A stretch of 57,848 nucleotides of DNA from Bryobacteraceae bacterium (GTDB taxonomy: Bacteria; Acidobacteriota; Terriglobia; Bryobacterales; Bryobacteraceae), in the NCBI GenBank assembly GCA_019187195.1, contig JABAQT010000070.1, positions 9,448 to 67,295 on the forward strand, written 5' to 3'. This document shows positions 18,488 through 28,104 of this stretch, piece after piece; positions within the stretch are counted from its first letter, which is position 1; every line of letters begins with the position of its first letter. The position numbers and the translations under genes were made by a program. The notes beneath the pieces are model-generated. The model searched no databases. It was not told where the DNA came from and was given only the letters and a program-made list of their open reading frames with translations.

Positions 18488-18951
18488 CAGGGATACCTCT
18501 CGAGGATCTGGTCGATCCGCTCGGGCGTTAAATCAAAATGCGTGTCGTCGTCAATCATCATGACCGGCGCGCGGTCGCACGCGCCCAGGCACACCACCGG
18601 AAGCAGGGTGAATCGCCCATCGGCCGTCGTTTCTCCCGCCTCGACTCCCAGCCGCTCCTTGAGATGGCTGCATTGCCGTTCCCCGTCCATGATCCAGCAA
18701 CTCACGCTGTCGCAGAGATAGATGACGTGGCGCCCCACCGGGCGCCGGAACAGCAGGTTGTAAAAGGTCGCCACCCCGTCCAGATCCGCCACGGACATGC
18801 CCAGCAACTCGCCGATATCTTTCAAGGCGTCATCGGATAGCCAGCCCCGGTGCTTCTGCACGATCTTCATGGCGTCGATGCACACCGCCTTACGGTTCGG
18901 ATAATGCGGGAACTCGGCTTCGATCTCCGCTCGTTCCTCAGGCGTCAACAT
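18487..18951 (-). CDS. nuoE: NADH-quinone oxidoreductase subunit E (2Fe-2S)
   Basis: The 154-residue thioredoxin-like subunit carries the four N1a cluster cysteines in CDSVSCW and CLGACDRAP. A helical N-terminal part (ALKDIGELLGMSVADLDGVA) precedes it. It lies between nuoCD and nuoF, 12 bases after the nuoCD stop, in the canonical order. Confidence 0.94.
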   Translation of the reverse strand: MLTPEERAEIEAEFPHYPNRKAVCIDAMKIVQKHRGWLSDDALKDIGELLGMSVADLDGVATFYNLLFRRPVGRHVIYLCDSVSCWIMDGERQCSHLKERLGVEAGETTADGRFTLLPVVCLGACDRAPVMMIDDDTHFDLTPERIDQILERYP

Positions 18952-18963
18952 GCGTTTCGCTCC

Positions 18964-20709
18964 TCATCGGTCTATATCCGCCAGCACGAAATCCATCGCC
19001 CCCAGCACGGCAAGCAAATCCGGAACCATCCGCCCCCGGCATAACAAAGGAAGCATCTGCATGTGCGGAAACGAGGGTGTGCGGATGCGCGTGCGGTAGG
19101 AAACCGTGCTCCCGTCGCTCACCAGGTAGTAGCCGTTGTTGCCTTTCGTCGCCTCGATCGCCCCCAGCGCCTCGCCCGCCGGCATCACCGGCCCCCAACT
19201 GACGCTCAGAAAGTGCGTGATCAAGGTTTCGATGTCGTGCATCGTGCGGTCCTTGATTGGCGGGCTGGCCAGCGGATGATCCGACTTATACGCGCCGTCC
19301 GGCATGTGATCCACGCACTGCTCGATGATCCGCAGGCTCTGCCGCATCTCCTCCACCCTCACCACGGCGCGGTCATAGCAATCCCCCCGGGTGGCCGTCG
19401 GAATATCGAATTCGAACTGTTCGTAACCGGAATATGGCTGCTTCTTGCGAAAATCCCACTCGAAGCCGCTTGCCCGCAGACCCGGCCCTGTCAGCCCCCA
19501 CTCGATGCCCAATTCCTTGGTGATGACGCCGATTCCCTTTGTCCGCGCCTGAAAGATCCTGTTGCGCATCACCTCCTTGTCGTACTCCGCCAGCCGCGGG
19601 GGAAAGTACCGGATAAAATCCCGGAACATCCCGTCCCACCCGCGAGGCAAATCCGCGGCCACGCCGCCGATCCGGAACCAGTTGGGATGCATCCTCGCCC
19701 CGCAGATCGCCTCAATCATGGCGAAAGCGCGCTCGCGGTCGTTGAACGTGTAGAACACCGGCGACATCTGGCCCACATCCTGCGCGAACGTGCCGTACCA
19801 CACCAGGTGGCTGATGATGCGGAACAGTTCGCTCAACATCACCCGGATCACCTGCCCGCGCGGCGGAACCGTAATGCCGGCGAGTTTCTCCACCGCCGTC
19901 AGGTACGCCAGGTTGTTCATGACGCCGCCAAGGTAATCCACTCGATCCGTGTAGGGGATGTATGTGTGCCAGGACTGGCGCTCTCCCATCTTCTCCGCGC
20001 CCCGGTGGTGGAACCCGATCTCCGGCACGCAATCCACTATCTCCTCGCCGTCCAGTTGCAGGACGATGCGCAGCACGCCGTGCGTTCCCGGGTGCTGCGG
20101 TCCGATGTTCAGAAAGATGAAATCCGTATCCTCGCTGCTCCGCCGCATGCCCCACTCCTCCGGACGGAATCGCAGCAACTCCTGTTCGGTTGCTTCCTTT
20201 TCCGCCGAAAGCGAGAACGGACCCATCTCGGTGGCGCGCGCCGGATGATCCTTGCGCAGCGGATGGCCCACCCAGCTTCGCGGCATGAGAATGCGCTGTA
20301 AGTGGGGGTGACCCGAAAAGCGGATGCCGAACATGTCCCACACTTCGCGTTCGTACCAATTGGCGGACGGCCACAGGTCCGTGATCGTATCCACCGAAAC
20401 CGCGTCTGTCTCGAGCGCCGTCTTGATCCGGATATAAGCGTTCCGCTCGAAGGAGAACAGGTGATAGACCACGGTGAAATCGGACCGCGCGGAACTCCTT
20501 TTGAGCCGCGTCCGCTCATCGATTGCCGTCAGATCATAGAGCATCCTGTACGGCCCGTCGATTTCGTTCTTGAGGTACTTCAGCGTTTCGTGAATACGGG
20601 CGCGAGGCAGCCGGCAGGTTGGCACGCCATCGATTGTCTCCTCGGAAACAAGATCCGCGCCGTACCGCTCGCGGAGCGCCGCCACCGGGTTGGACACCGT
20701 GGCTGTCAT
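18964..20709 (-). CDS. nuoCD: Fused NADH-quinone oxidoreductase subunit C/D
   Basis: The 581-residue protein joins NuoC (about residues 1-175; [19 protein letters not shown]) to NuoD (about 190-581; [24 protein letters not shown], and the quinone-site tyrosine region). The same fusion is known from enterobacteria and several other phyla. The linker is a short [16 protein letters not shown] stretch. The ATG overlaps the nuoB stop (ATGA). No frameshift is seen at the junction, so this is a true fusion. Confidence 0.95.
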   Translation of the reverse strand: MTATVSNPVAALRERYGADLVSEETIDGVPTCRLPRARIHETLKYLKNEIDGPYRMLYDLTAIDERTRLKRSSARSDFTVVYHLFSFERNAYIRIKTALETDAVSVDTITDLWPSANWYEREVWDMFGIRFSGHPHLQRILMPRSWVGHPLRKDHPARATEMGPFSLSAEKEATEQELLRFRPEEWGMRRSSEDTDFIFLNIGPQHPGTHGVLRIVLQLDGEEIVDCVPEIGFHHRGAEKMGERQSWHTYIPYTDRVDYLGGVMNNLAYLTAVEKLAGITVPPRGQVIRVMLSELFRIISHLVWYGTFAQDVGQMSPVFYTFNDRERAFAMIEAICGARMHPNWFRIGGVAADLPRGWDGMFRDFIRYFPPRLAEYDKEVMRNRIFQARTKGIGVITKELGIEWGLTGPGLRASGFEWDFRKKQPYSGYEQFEFDIPTATRGDCYDRAVVRVEEMRQSLRIIEQCVDHMPDGAYKSDHPLASPPIKDRTMHDIETLITHFLSVSWGPVMPAGEALGAIEATKGNNGYYLVSDGSTVSYRTRIRTPSFPHMQMLPLLCRGRMVPDLLAVLGAMDFVLADIDR

Positions 20710-21341
20710 GTCTGATCCGGCGTACGTAGATCCTTCACTTGCACCCGCGCCGCCCGCTTCAGATCCCGAAGTGATGGAGCCGGCGTCCGCTCCACGCCTT
20801 GCGGCCCCACCACCCAGCTGAGCGGCCGCCGCTCCGTCCCCACCGCTTTCTGCAGGAGCGTCAAACCCTCGAGAAACGCGTCCGGGCGCGGCGGGCAGCC
20901 CGGAACATACACGTCCACGGGCAGAAACTTGTCCACGCCCTGCACGACGCTGTAGATGTCATACATTCCGCCGGAATTCGCGCACGATCCCATGGAAATC
21001 ACCCATCGCGGCTCCATCATTTGCTCATAAAGCCGCTGAATGATCGGAGCCATCTTGATGAACACCGTCCCCGCGATCACCATCAGGTCCGCTTCGCGCG
21101 GCGTCCCGCGAATCACCTCCGCGCCGAATCGCGCAAGGTCATACTTGCTGGTGATGCTGGTAGCCATCTCGACGTAACAGCACGAAAGTCCGAAATTGAA
21201 CGGCCAGATCGAGTTCTTGCGCCCCCAGGCCACCAAGTCCTGCAAGCGCGAAAGGATGATGCTCCGTTGCACCGCCTCCTGCATGTCAGGCCGCTCCGGC
21301 TGGCCCATCCCGTCTTCCGGCCTGCTGATGGAAAATCGCAT
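20706..21341 (-). CDS. nuoB: NADH-quinone oxidoreductase subunit B (N2 cluster)
   Basis: The 211-residue subunit binds terminal cluster N2 through the tandem cysteines in [10 protein letters not shown] (residues about 51-60), plus [12 protein letters not shown] and [10 protein letters not shown]. It hands electrons to quinone together with NuoD and NuoH. The C-terminal 50 residues are longer than the core fold and basic. The start follows the nuoA stop by three bases. Confidence 0.95.
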   Translation of the reverse strand: MRFSISRPEDGMGQPERPDMQEAVQRSIILSRLQDLVAWGRKNSIWPFNFGLSCCYVEMATSITSKYDLARFGAEVIRGTPREADLMVIAGTVFIKMAPIIQRLYEQMMEPRWVISMGSCANSGGMYDIYSVVQGVDKFLPVDVYVPGCPPRPDAFLEGLTLLQKAVGTERRPLSWVVGPQGVERTPAPSLRDLKRAARVQVKDLRTPDQT

Positions 21342-21344
21342 CTG

Positions 21345-21710
21345 CTATTTCGCGCCTCCGGCTTCCCCGCTCCAATCGAGCGCGCCCACCCGCCAGAGAT
21401 ACGCCAATGCGGCAACCAGAATCCCCGTGAAAACCACGGCTTCCCAATAAGCCTGCCATCCCAGTTCGCGCGCGGCGACGGCCCACGCGAACAGAAAAGC
21501 CGCTTCCAGGTCGAAGATCACAAAAAACATCGCCATCAGGTAAAACTTCGCGGATAGCCGTACCCGGGCGGAGCCGGACTGGAGAATGCCTCCCTCATAA
21601 GGCGACCCTGTCGCCGGCTGGCTGTGCCGCTGCCCCAGCAGGTAGGAAACCAGCAGCATGCCGGCGGCCAACAACAATACCACGGCGAAGTAAACACCCA
21701 ACAGCCACAT
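21345..21710 (-). CDS. nuoA: NADH-quinone oxidoreductase subunit A
   Basis: The 121-residue, three-helix first subunit of the operon has the NuoA signature YEGGILQSGSARVRLSAKFY with the following FFVIFDLEAAFLFAWAV, bearing the conserved Asp/Glu pair. ATG 21710 (MWLLGVYF) gives the normal N-terminus; the frame extends 26 codons upstream without family similarity. It opens a 14-kb operon whose genes mostly overlap or abut, implying one transcript. Confidence 0.94.
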   Translation of the reverse strand: MWLLGVYFAVVLLLAAGMLLVSYLLGQRHSQPATGSPYEGGILQSGSARVRLSAKFYLMAMFFVIFDLEAAFLFAWAVAARELGWQAYWEAVVFTGILVAALAYLWRVGALDWSGEAGGAK

Positions 21711-21727
21711 ATGCTCAGCGCGTCCCT

Positions 21728-21742
21728 TCTTGCCCGGCAAGA
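21728..21742. repeat. 15-bp palindrome in the nuoA leader
   Basis: TCTTGCC-C-GGCAAGA is a perfect palindrome around one central base, ending 17 bases before the nuoA ATG. It could be an operator for the nuo operon or a hairpin in its leader. A TAGAAT hexamer on the minus strand at about 21802-21807 is a possible -10 but lacks a convincing -35. The remainder of the 231-base divergent region to mutM (21711-21941) shows nothing else clear. Confidence 0.4.
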
Positions 21743-21941
21743 GCGGACTGAATTGACAGCCCTCGCATGGCCGCGCGCCGCGATCCACTTCAGGCCATCG
21801 ATTCTACTTTGCCGGGAACCAGCGATCTTGAAAATAGTGCATTCGTCATGCGGCCGGAAACGAATGTCATGAAGCCTCGAAGAATACAGCCGCTCCTGTT
21901 GACTGCGCTGCTCCGGAGCTTCACACTCGAAGGGGGAGACG

Positions 21942-22808
21942 ATGCCTGAACTGCCGGAAGTCGAAGTGATTGTCCGCGAACTGCGCGTCCCGCTTATGGG
22001 CCGGCGAATTGACGATGTCCGCACCGATTGGCCAAAATACTTCCACCTCCCAAAATCGGAAGAAGCGTTCCGGTCCTGTGTCAAAGGCCGGCGGATCGAG
22101 GCGGTCCGGCGCCGTGCCAAGTACATCCTTATCCATCTCAGCCCGAGCCATCTGCTGCTTGTTCATCAGAAGATCTCCGGCCGCCTGCAAATGGGCAGGT
22201 GGAGTTGGAATCCCGCCGTCTCGCGCTGGCTGCCCTCTTCCAGTGACGCGCCGCCATCAGGCCGCTTCATCCACCTTGTTTTCGAACTCGACAATGGAGA
22301 GCAGCTTGGACTGTCCGATCTGCGCAAATTCGCCAAGGTGATGTGCGGACCGGAACGCGACATTCTCAACCTGCCGGAACTGCGCAACCTCGGACCGGAA
22401 CCGTTGTCGCCCCGCTTCACGTTTGCTGCATTTGAGCGGCTGTTCCACCACAAACGGGGAAACCTCAAGGAAGCGCTGATGAACCCCGCCTTCATCGCGG
22501 GCATTGGCAATCTCTATGCCGACGAGATCCTCTATACTGCCCTCCTGCACCCTTTGACACGCGTTGAACACATGAAGACCCCTCAGCTTTCGACTCTGTA
22601 TCACAGCATGCGGACTGTCCTGCGCAAAGCCATTCGATTGGGAGCCACGGGACGCCGGGGACCCGGCGGAGCCAGACAGGGCTACGACCGCGTATTGCTC
22701 GTATACGGCCGCGAAGGAGAGCGTTGCCCGCGCGGCCACATCATCGAACGTATCAAAGTTGGCGGCCGTTCGGCTTACTTCTGCCCCATCGAGCAACTTC
22801 GTTTGTAG
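21942..22808 (+). CDS. mutM: Formamidopyrimidine-DNA glycosylase (Fpg/Nei family)
   Basis: The 288-residue base-excision repair enzyme starts with PELPEVEVIVREL, giving the catalytic Pro2 and Glu3, and has the helix-two-turn-helix GIGNLYADEILY near residue 187. The end of the protein should hold a CxxC...CxxC zinc finger, but here it reads ERCPRGHIIERIKVGGRSAY then FCPIEQ, so only the first Cys of each pair remains. The loop arginine (GGRSAYF) is kept. It may therefore use a zincless or altered finger, as in some plant and fungal homologues. GGGGGAG precedes the ATG. It is divergent from nuoA. Confidence 0.92.
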   Translation: MPELPEVEVIVRELRVPLMGRRIDDVRTDWPKYFHLPKSEEAFRSCVKGRRIEAVRRRAKYILIHLSPSHLLLVHQKISGRLQMGRWSWNPAVSRWLPSSSDAPPSGRFIHLVFELDNGEQLGLSDLRKFAKVMCGPERDILNLPELRNLGPEPLSPRFTFAAFERLFHHKRGNLKEALMNPAFIAGIGNLYADEILYTALLHPLTRVEHMKTPQLSTLYHSMRTVLRKAIRLGATGRRGPGGARQGYDRVLLVYGREGERCPRGHIIERIKVGGRSAYFCPIEQLRL

Positions 22809-22862
22809 CGCCGCGCGCGGACCGGCGTGAGAGAGACTGAGAAAGGGAGTTATCGGGATCGA

Positions 22863-24119
22863 ATGCAATCAACGGACCGGCACACTATCATCATTGGCGG
22901 CGGCGTCATCGGAGTCTGCTGCGCCTATTACCTCGCCAAACGCGGGGCTCGTGTCACCGTGCTCGAACGCGCACAGATCGGAAAGGCGGCGTCTTTCGGC
23001 AATGCGGGTTCCATTACACCGGACCATCCGCCCATCAACAAGCCCGGCCGTGTCAGCCAGGCCTTGAGGTCATTTCTCCACCCGCTCAACCCGCTGTATG
23101 TGGCGCCCAAGCTCGATCCCGCGCTTGCCAGATGGCTCTGGCTGTTCAGCCGCTCGTGCACCACCCGCCACCTGGAACATGCCATGGCCGCGCTCGCGCC
23201 GCTCGGAAAGACCACTCGCGCCCTCTTCGACGAGCTGATCGAACGTGAAAAATTGAAGTGTTATTTTCGTAACGATGGGTATTTCGAGGTATATCTGACA
23301 AAACAGGCTTGGGAATCCGCCCGCGAGGAAGCGGCCATGGTGTCCCGTTTCGGATTTCATCCCGAAGTAATCTCAGCGGGCGCTCTGCGGGAGCGCGAAC
23401 CGGCTCTTAACAAGGGCATCGTTGGCGGAGTCTTCCATCCCGAAGCCGCCAGCATCAATCCCTATCAGTTCGTTCTCGAGTTGGCCGGGCGCTGCGAAAA
23501 TTACGGAGCGAAATTCCGGACTGGCTCGGAGGTCGTCACGCTGCGGCCATCCGGCGAAGTGTGGAACCTCGAGACTCGAGACGGCGAAGTCCTCGAGTCC
23601 CACGCCGTGGTGCTCGCCGGTGGAGCCTACAGCGTGCCGCTTTTCCGGAAACTCGGAATCGATTTTCCCCTGCAGCCCGCGAAAGGCTATCACCGCGATT
23701 GCACCCCGCCTCCCGGGGGGCCGGAACTTCTGCGCCACGCCTGCGTACTTGGCGAGAACATGGTCTTCTGCACGCCGATGGACGGATTTGTGCGTTTCGC
23801 CGGAACCCTCGAGTTTTCAGGTGTGAATCATGAGATCAGGCGCGGGCGCCTCGAGCAGATCACCAAAGCCTCCGCCCGCTACTTGAACACCACATCGGGC
23901 GCGGTCATTCAATCGGAATGGTGCGGCCTGCGCCCCTGCTTGCCAGACGGCCTGCCGGCAATCGGTCCGCTAGCCCGCTTCCCCGGTCTATTCGTCGCTA
24001 CCGGTCACGCCATGATGGGTCTCACGCTCGGACCCGTAACAGGAAAACTGGTTGCTGAGTGCGTACTCGACCATAAACCCAGTCTCGATATAAGCGCCTT
24101 CCATCCCGGCCGCTTCTAA
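22863..24119 (+). CDS. FAD-dependent D-amino-acid dehydrogenase-like protein (DadA family)
   Basis: The 418-residue flavoprotein of the DAO superfamily has the Rossmann motif IIGGGVIGVCCAYYLAKRGA near residue 8, the glycine-rich AASFGNAGSITPD typical of DadA, and the C-terminal FVATGHAMMGLTLGPVTG. It probably oxidises a D-amino acid or related amine with electrons going to the quinone pool. ATG 22863 gives the usual DadA start; AGGGAG lies about 14 bases ahead, and ATG 22827 is an alternative. It follows mutM by 54 bases and converges with the E1 gene. Confidence 0.82.
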   Translation: MQSTDRHTIIIGGGVIGVCCAYYLAKRGARVTVLERAQIGKAASFGNAGSITPDHPPINKPGRVSQALRSFLHPLNPLYVAPKLDPALARWLWLFSRSCTTRHLEHAMAALAPLGKTTRALFDELIEREKLKCYFRNDGYFEVYLTKQAWESAREEAAMVSRFGFHPEVISAGALREREPALNKGIVGGVFHPEAASINPYQFVLELAGRCENYGAKFRTGSEVVTLRPSGEVWNLETRDGEVLESHAVVLAGGAYSVPLFRKLGIDFPLQPAKGYHRDCTPPPGGPELLRHACVLGENMVFCTPMDGFVRFAGTLEFSGVNHEIRRGRLEQITKASARYLNTTSGAVIQSEWCGLRPCLPDGLPAIGPLARFPGLFVATGHAMMGLTLGPVTGKLVAECVLDHKPSLDISAFHPGRF

Positions 24120-24129
24120 GTCTTCCGCC

Positions 24130-26163
24130 TCAGAACGCCAGTGCCTTCCGCGCCCCGCGCACCAGATCAGCGACAGAAGGCAGCACCGCCAGTTCCAGAT
24201 TCGGAGCCGAGGGCACAAAACTGTCCTTGGCGGCCACGCGCACCACCGGCCCATCGAGTGATCCGATGCAGTTTTCGGCGATACGCGCCGCAACCTCAGC
24301 TCCGAAACCAGCCGTCAGCGTGTCCTCGTGGGCAACCAGCACATGGTTGGTCTTGCGAACGCTGCGATAGATAAGTTCTTCATCGAGCGGCACGATCGAG
24401 CGCAGGTCAATCACCTCGGCCGATACGCCCTCCTTTTCCAACTGGCGCGCCATATCGAGCGCCATGTACACCGTACTGCCCCACGTCACTACTGTCAGAT
24501 CCTTTCCTTCGCGCTTGATCGAACCGCGTCCGAACGGAAGGACATAGTTGGCATCCGGCTCCGCCGTCTTGGCCTGCACCCGCCGGTACAGGCCCTTATG
24601 CTCCAGAAACATCACCGGATCCTTCGCGCGCGCCGCGGCCTTGATGAGGCCTTTGGCGTCTTCCGCGCAACTTGGGTACACCACGTACCACCCTGGAATA
24701 TGCGCGAAGAACGTCTCCACGTTGGCCGAATGCCATGGCCCGCCCTTGATATAGCCGCCCACCGCGACCCGCACCACCACCGGACACTCCCACTCCCCCT
24801 GGCTCCGCCAGCGGACAGTCGGTATCTCATCGCGCAATTGCAACGCCGCCGGCCACAGGTAATCGCCGAACTGCATCTCCACAATCGGTTTATAGCCCCC
24901 GATCGCCATCCCCGCCGCAACGCCGGCGATGCTCGCTTCCGCCAGTGGCGAATTCGCTACTCTTCCCGGAAATGCCGTGCTCAATCCGCGCGTCACTCCG
25001 AATACGCCGCCTTTCGGATCCGCAATGTCCTCGCCCCACATCACAACCTTTGGATTGCGCTCCATCTCCTCCCGCAAACCGTGGTTGATGGCGTCAATCA
25101 TCGTCACCGGGTCACCGGCCAGGTACGTGGGAGGCGTCGCCTCCCCCCTCACCACGGGATCAGCCAGGTAAATGTGCGCCATCAGGCTCGATTCGTCCGG
25201 AGCCGGAGCCTGGTCCGCTTCCTCGGCCGCGCGATCGACTTCCTGCTTGATCTCCGCCCTCATCGAGGCAACCTGATCGCCCGTGAGCACGCCGTTGCGC
25301 AGCAGGTAGTCCTCGGTTTGAAGTATGGGATCGCGACTGATGATCGCCCGCAACTCCGCCTCGTCGCGATACTTGCGCTGATCGTCCGAAGATGAGTGCG
25401 GATCAAGCCGCACCACCTTCGCCTCCACCAGCGCCGGACCCGCTCCGTGCCTCATTGCATCGATCACGGGAGGCAGCGTTTCATATACCTGCTCGAACCA
25501 TGTGCCGTCCAACTCGAATGTCGGCATGCCGAACGCCCGCGCGATGCGATGAACTTCCGATCCCGTCTGGCTGCTCTGCGGCACGCTGATCGCGTAGCCA
25601 TTGTTCTGCACCGTGAACAGCACCGGCAGTTTCTCCCGCGCGGCCCAATTCAGAGCTTCGAAAAACTCTCCCTCGCTTGTCGCCCCTTCACCCGAGGAAA
25701 CATGGACGATCTCGTCGCCGCCGTCCATCTTGACCGCCCGCGCCATCCCCACCGCATTCAGATATTGCGTGCCCGTCACCGCCGTCTGCGCCACCAACCG
25801 CAACTTGCGGCTGGACCATTGTTCGGGCATGTTGCGGCCGTTCGAATTCGGATCCCCCTCGCGGCTGAGCATTCCCAGAAAAATATCCTTGATGGGCATG
25901 CCAAGGCCTACCGCCACGGCCTTCGACCGGTAGTAGGTGAAAAACCAATCATGCCCCGGCTTCAGCAGCATGGTCATCCCCGTCTGAATCTTTTCATGCC
26001 CGCGCGTTGACGCATGAAAACTGCACTTGCCATGCCGCACAAATGCCTTCATCCGCTCTTCAATATAGAAAACGGTCAGCATCTTGCGGTATAGCTCCAG
26101 TGTCACCGGATGCGGAACAATGATCCTATCGGTCACCTCCGGATTACGGGCGGACGTTGCCAT
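24130..26163 (-). CDS. Fused alpha/beta E1 component of a 2-oxoacid dehydrogenase
   Basis: The 677-residue protein joins an E1 alpha half (about 1-325) to a beta half (about 345-677). The thiamine diphosphate site appears as GEGATSEGEFFEAL followed by LFTVQNNGYAIS, where NN replaces part of the usual GDGxxN(N) end. The phosphorylation-loop-like HSSSDDQRKYR is present. The beta half has VVMWGEDIADPKGGVFGVTRGL and EMQFGDYLWPA. It resembles branched-chain 2-oxoacid (2-oxoisovalerate) dehydrogenase more than pyruvate dehydrogenase. No E2 or E3 gene is adjacent, so its complex partners must lie elsewhere. Confidence 0.88.
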   Translation of the reverse strand: MATSARNPEVTDRIIVPHPVTLELYRKMLTVFYIEERMKAFVRHGKCSFHASTRGHEKIQTGMTMLLKPGHDWFFTYYRSKAVAVGLGMPIKDIFLGMLSREGDPNSNGRNMPEQWSSRKLRLVAQTAVTGTQYLNAVGMARAVKMDGGDEIVHVSSGEGATSEGEFFEALNWAAREKLPVLFTVQNNGYAISVPQSSQTGSEVHRIARAFGMPTFELDGTWFEQVYETLPPVIDAMRHGAGPALVEAKVVRLDPHSSSDDQRKYRDEAELRAIISRDPILQTEDYLLRNGVLTGDQVASMRAEIKQEVDRAAEEADQAPAPDESSLMAHIYLADPVVRGEATPPTYLAGDPVTMIDAINHGLREEMERNPKVVMWGEDIADPKGGVFGVTRGLSTAFPGRVANSPLAEASIAGVAAGMAIGGYKPIVEMQFGDYLWPAALQLRDEIPTVRWRSQGEWECPVVVRVAVGGYIKGGPWHSANVETFFAHIPGWYVVYPSCAEDAKGLIKAAARAKDPVMFLEHKGLYRRVQAKTAEPDANYVLPFGRGSIKREGKDLTVVTWGSTVYMALDMARQLEKEGVSAEVIDLRSIVPLDEELIYRSVRKTNHVLVAHEDTLTAGFGAEVAARIAENCIGSLDGPVVRVAAKDSFVPSAPNLELAVLPSVADLVRGARKALAF

Positions 26164-26232
26164 GAATTGATATTCCCTCCGTCCTTATTCTAGAAAAGCC
26201 GCGGAAGCGCCGCCAGCGAACCTCGCGTCACG

Positions 26233-28020
26233 TCACCCGAGTTGGATCAATCCGCCCGATTCGCCACAGTCCTTGCGAATCGCCTTATTGAGCGCGGATT
26301 GGAATGCCGCGAAATCCACATGCTTCAGGCGGCATGCCTGTTCGATGCTGATCGAACGGGCGAAAATGCGCTGCGCCACCGGATTGTCGATCATACTGAA
26401 GCCGAACTCGCGAAATAGCGGAGTCGTCTCCGGATACCGGTGAATCACGTCGTACACCTTGGTCTCCGGTCCGACGGAATCGAATGCCGTCCCTTCCGCC
26501 GTATGCGGCCGGCTGCCCATCGCCCGCCAAAGATCGACCGCCCACAACGTAAGACCCGTCACTTCAATCCAGGCGCTCGCGCCCATCAGCGGATAGGCCC
26601 ATGGATGCCGGTCGGTGAGAATCTGGAAAACGACACGCATCGCATTTCCGATATTCACCAGCCAGAACGTCGCGCGCAACGTGCTGAGCCGCCGGATGTC
26701 AAGTCCGCCCAGAATGGGAACCACCTTGCTTGAAACGCCTAGAATCATCATGCTGATGAATCCAACCGTGAACGCATGCCGGTATCCGCCGAAGTAGGCG
26801 TGCGAGAATTCGACGCCGATCGCCGCGTCATACACGGGCAGCAACGCCAGCAGGGCGATTGCCACCAGCGCCCAGAAGTACGCGGCACGGATGAACGGCA
26901 GTGACCTGTCCGGCTCCACCTTAGCCGAGAAGAGGCCGAAACCGCGCGCCAGCAGCACCACGGACACGAACATTGCGGCGATGCAGAGTTCAAGCGCGAC
27001 CCCCCATAAGGGTTCCCGCGTCCGGATCAGCATCGAATACGCCACCACATTACCCGCCACCGCAAGGTTCCACAGATAGAGCACAATGCGGGAGGTTCGG
27101 GCCGGGACTTCCCGGAACCCATAGATGAAAGGCAGGAATCGCTGGCTTACCCCGAGAATCATCGTGCCCGCGAATCCGGCCAACTGCAGATCCCGCCACG
27201 GAGCATCGTAGAGACTGATGAAGCTGATCCAGGCTTCGCGTCCGCTTACCGTCGAGTAAGTGGCGAACATCCACCAGTCGAAAGCAAAAGCCGCCACCAT
27301 CCAGGCCAAAGCGGAAAACACGAAGTATTCGTATGGTTCAATCTTCCGCCCCGACTTGCGAATGGTCATGGTGATGATGAGCGCGAATGTCAGCACCACC
27401 GCCAACTCCCCGATTCCGGCAACCTTGCCGGCGAGCGCCCAACCGGGGTTCGCGGCCCAAAGATCGGCGAAGGTCCTCACCGTGAGCGCCACCGCCATGA
27501 TAAAGAGGCTTCTCGAAGCAAGCAGAGGACGCCACAATGCGGTGAAATTGAAACGCGGGATCGCCTGGTAGGCGAACCCCATGACGAAGAACGTAACCCA
27601 TCCCGCCACCTGCGCGTGGGCGTGGGCCCAGGTGATCGCTCGCATATCGAGCGCGGCAAGCCGCTGGTTCGCCGCCATGATCGCCAGGTTGATGGCGCCC
27701 AGCACGCACCCGAAGGTGAACATGGTCAGGATGCCCGCGCGAAAGAACCGGCGGTAGATTACATCGCCTGGTCCGGGAGTGTAGTCCGGAGCCCCCGCCT
27801 CGAGGATGCTGTTGCGTGCGGCCTCCTGCAGTTCCGTAAGCAGCCGCGCTTCGTCTACCCGGTGCGCACGCGCGAAAAAAGAAAGGGATTCCTGCGGACC
27901 AAGCGGGCCGCCACAGCCCACGAGTCCGTACCGGTCGAACACTTTGCGGCAACTCGGATACCGGGAGAGAATTTCCGGCAACTCCATGTCCCGCGTGATC
28001 AGGATTTCTGCATCCGCCAT
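26233..28020 (-). CDS. NnrS-like membrane protein with flanking DUF1858-like domains
   Basis: The 595-residue protein has three parts. Residues 5-70 form a small DUF1858/ScdA_N-like domain (ITRDMELPEILSRYPSCRK, with C24 and C36). Residues about 90-505 hold some 12 transmembrane helices with NnrS-type histidine motifs, WAHAHAQVAGWVTFFVMGF (H133, H135) and RHAFTVGFISMMILGVSSK. Residues about 520-585 form a second DUF1858-like domain (TKVYDVIHRYPETTPLF...). NnrS is a heme-copper membrane protein of nitrosative-stress regulons. Having both ends capped is unusual. The start lacks a Shine-Dalgarno, and the predicted transcript would begin at about the ATG. It has its own palindromic site. Confidence 0.8.
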   Translation of the reverse strand: MADAEILITRDMELPEILSRYPSCRKVFDRYGLVGCGGPLGPQESLSFFARAHRVDEARLLTELQEAARNSILEAGAPDYTPGPGDVIYRRFFRAGILTMFTFGCVLGAINLAIMAANQRLAALDMRAITWAHAHAQVAGWVTFFVMGFAYQAIPRFNFTALWRPLLASRSLFIMAVALTVRTFADLWAANPGWALAGKVAGIGELAVVLTFALIITMTIRKSGRKIEPYEYFVFSALAWMVAAFAFDWWMFATYSTVSGREAWISFISLYDAPWRDLQLAGFAGTMILGVSQRFLPFIYGFREVPARTSRIVLYLWNLAVAGNVVAYSMLIRTREPLWGVALELCIAAMFVSVVLLARGFGLFSAKVEPDRSLPFIRAAYFWALVAIALLALLPVYDAAIGVEFSHAYFGGYRHAFTVGFISMMILGVSSKVVPILGGLDIRRLSTLRATFWLVNIGNAMRVVFQILTDRHPWAYPLMGASAWIEVTGLTLWAVDLWRAMGSRPHTAEGTAFDSVGPETKVYDVIHRYPETTPLFREFGFSMIDNPVAQRIFARSISIEQACRLKHVDFAAFQSALNKAIRKDCGESGGLIQLG

Positions 28021-28028
28021 AACTTCAG

Positions 28029-28069
28029 GCTATACACGCCGGCCGTTTCTGGCGATGACTTTAGTCACA
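28029..28069 (-). promoter_or_regulatory. Candidate CRP/FNR-type site A and -10 element upstream of nnrS-like gene
   Basis: Reading the minus strand, TGTGAC-TAAA-GTCATC (28054-28069) has inner arms TGAC/GTCA matching perfectly and one outer arm imperfect. A TATAGC hexamer (28029-28034) begins 28 bases from the centre. Activators of the CRP/FNR family bound at -41.5 place their -10 about 30 bases from the centre, so this arrangement fits class II activation. The hexamer ends 8 bases before the ATG. Confidence 0.6.
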
Positions 28070-28104
28070 AACGGCGGCTCGAGAGTTCACCTTCTCCGGG
28101 CCGC

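Noticed and set aside
24328..25395. Long open frame on the plus strand, opposite the E1 gene
   Set aside because: Its translation is basic and low in structure, as expected of an antisense frame of a GC-rich gene with strong family motifs.
26221..26232. GTCACGTCACC after the E1 gene start as a possible regulatory site
   Set aside because: It is a direct repeat of GTCAC, not a palindrome, and it lies at the end of the nnrS-like gene, not before a start.
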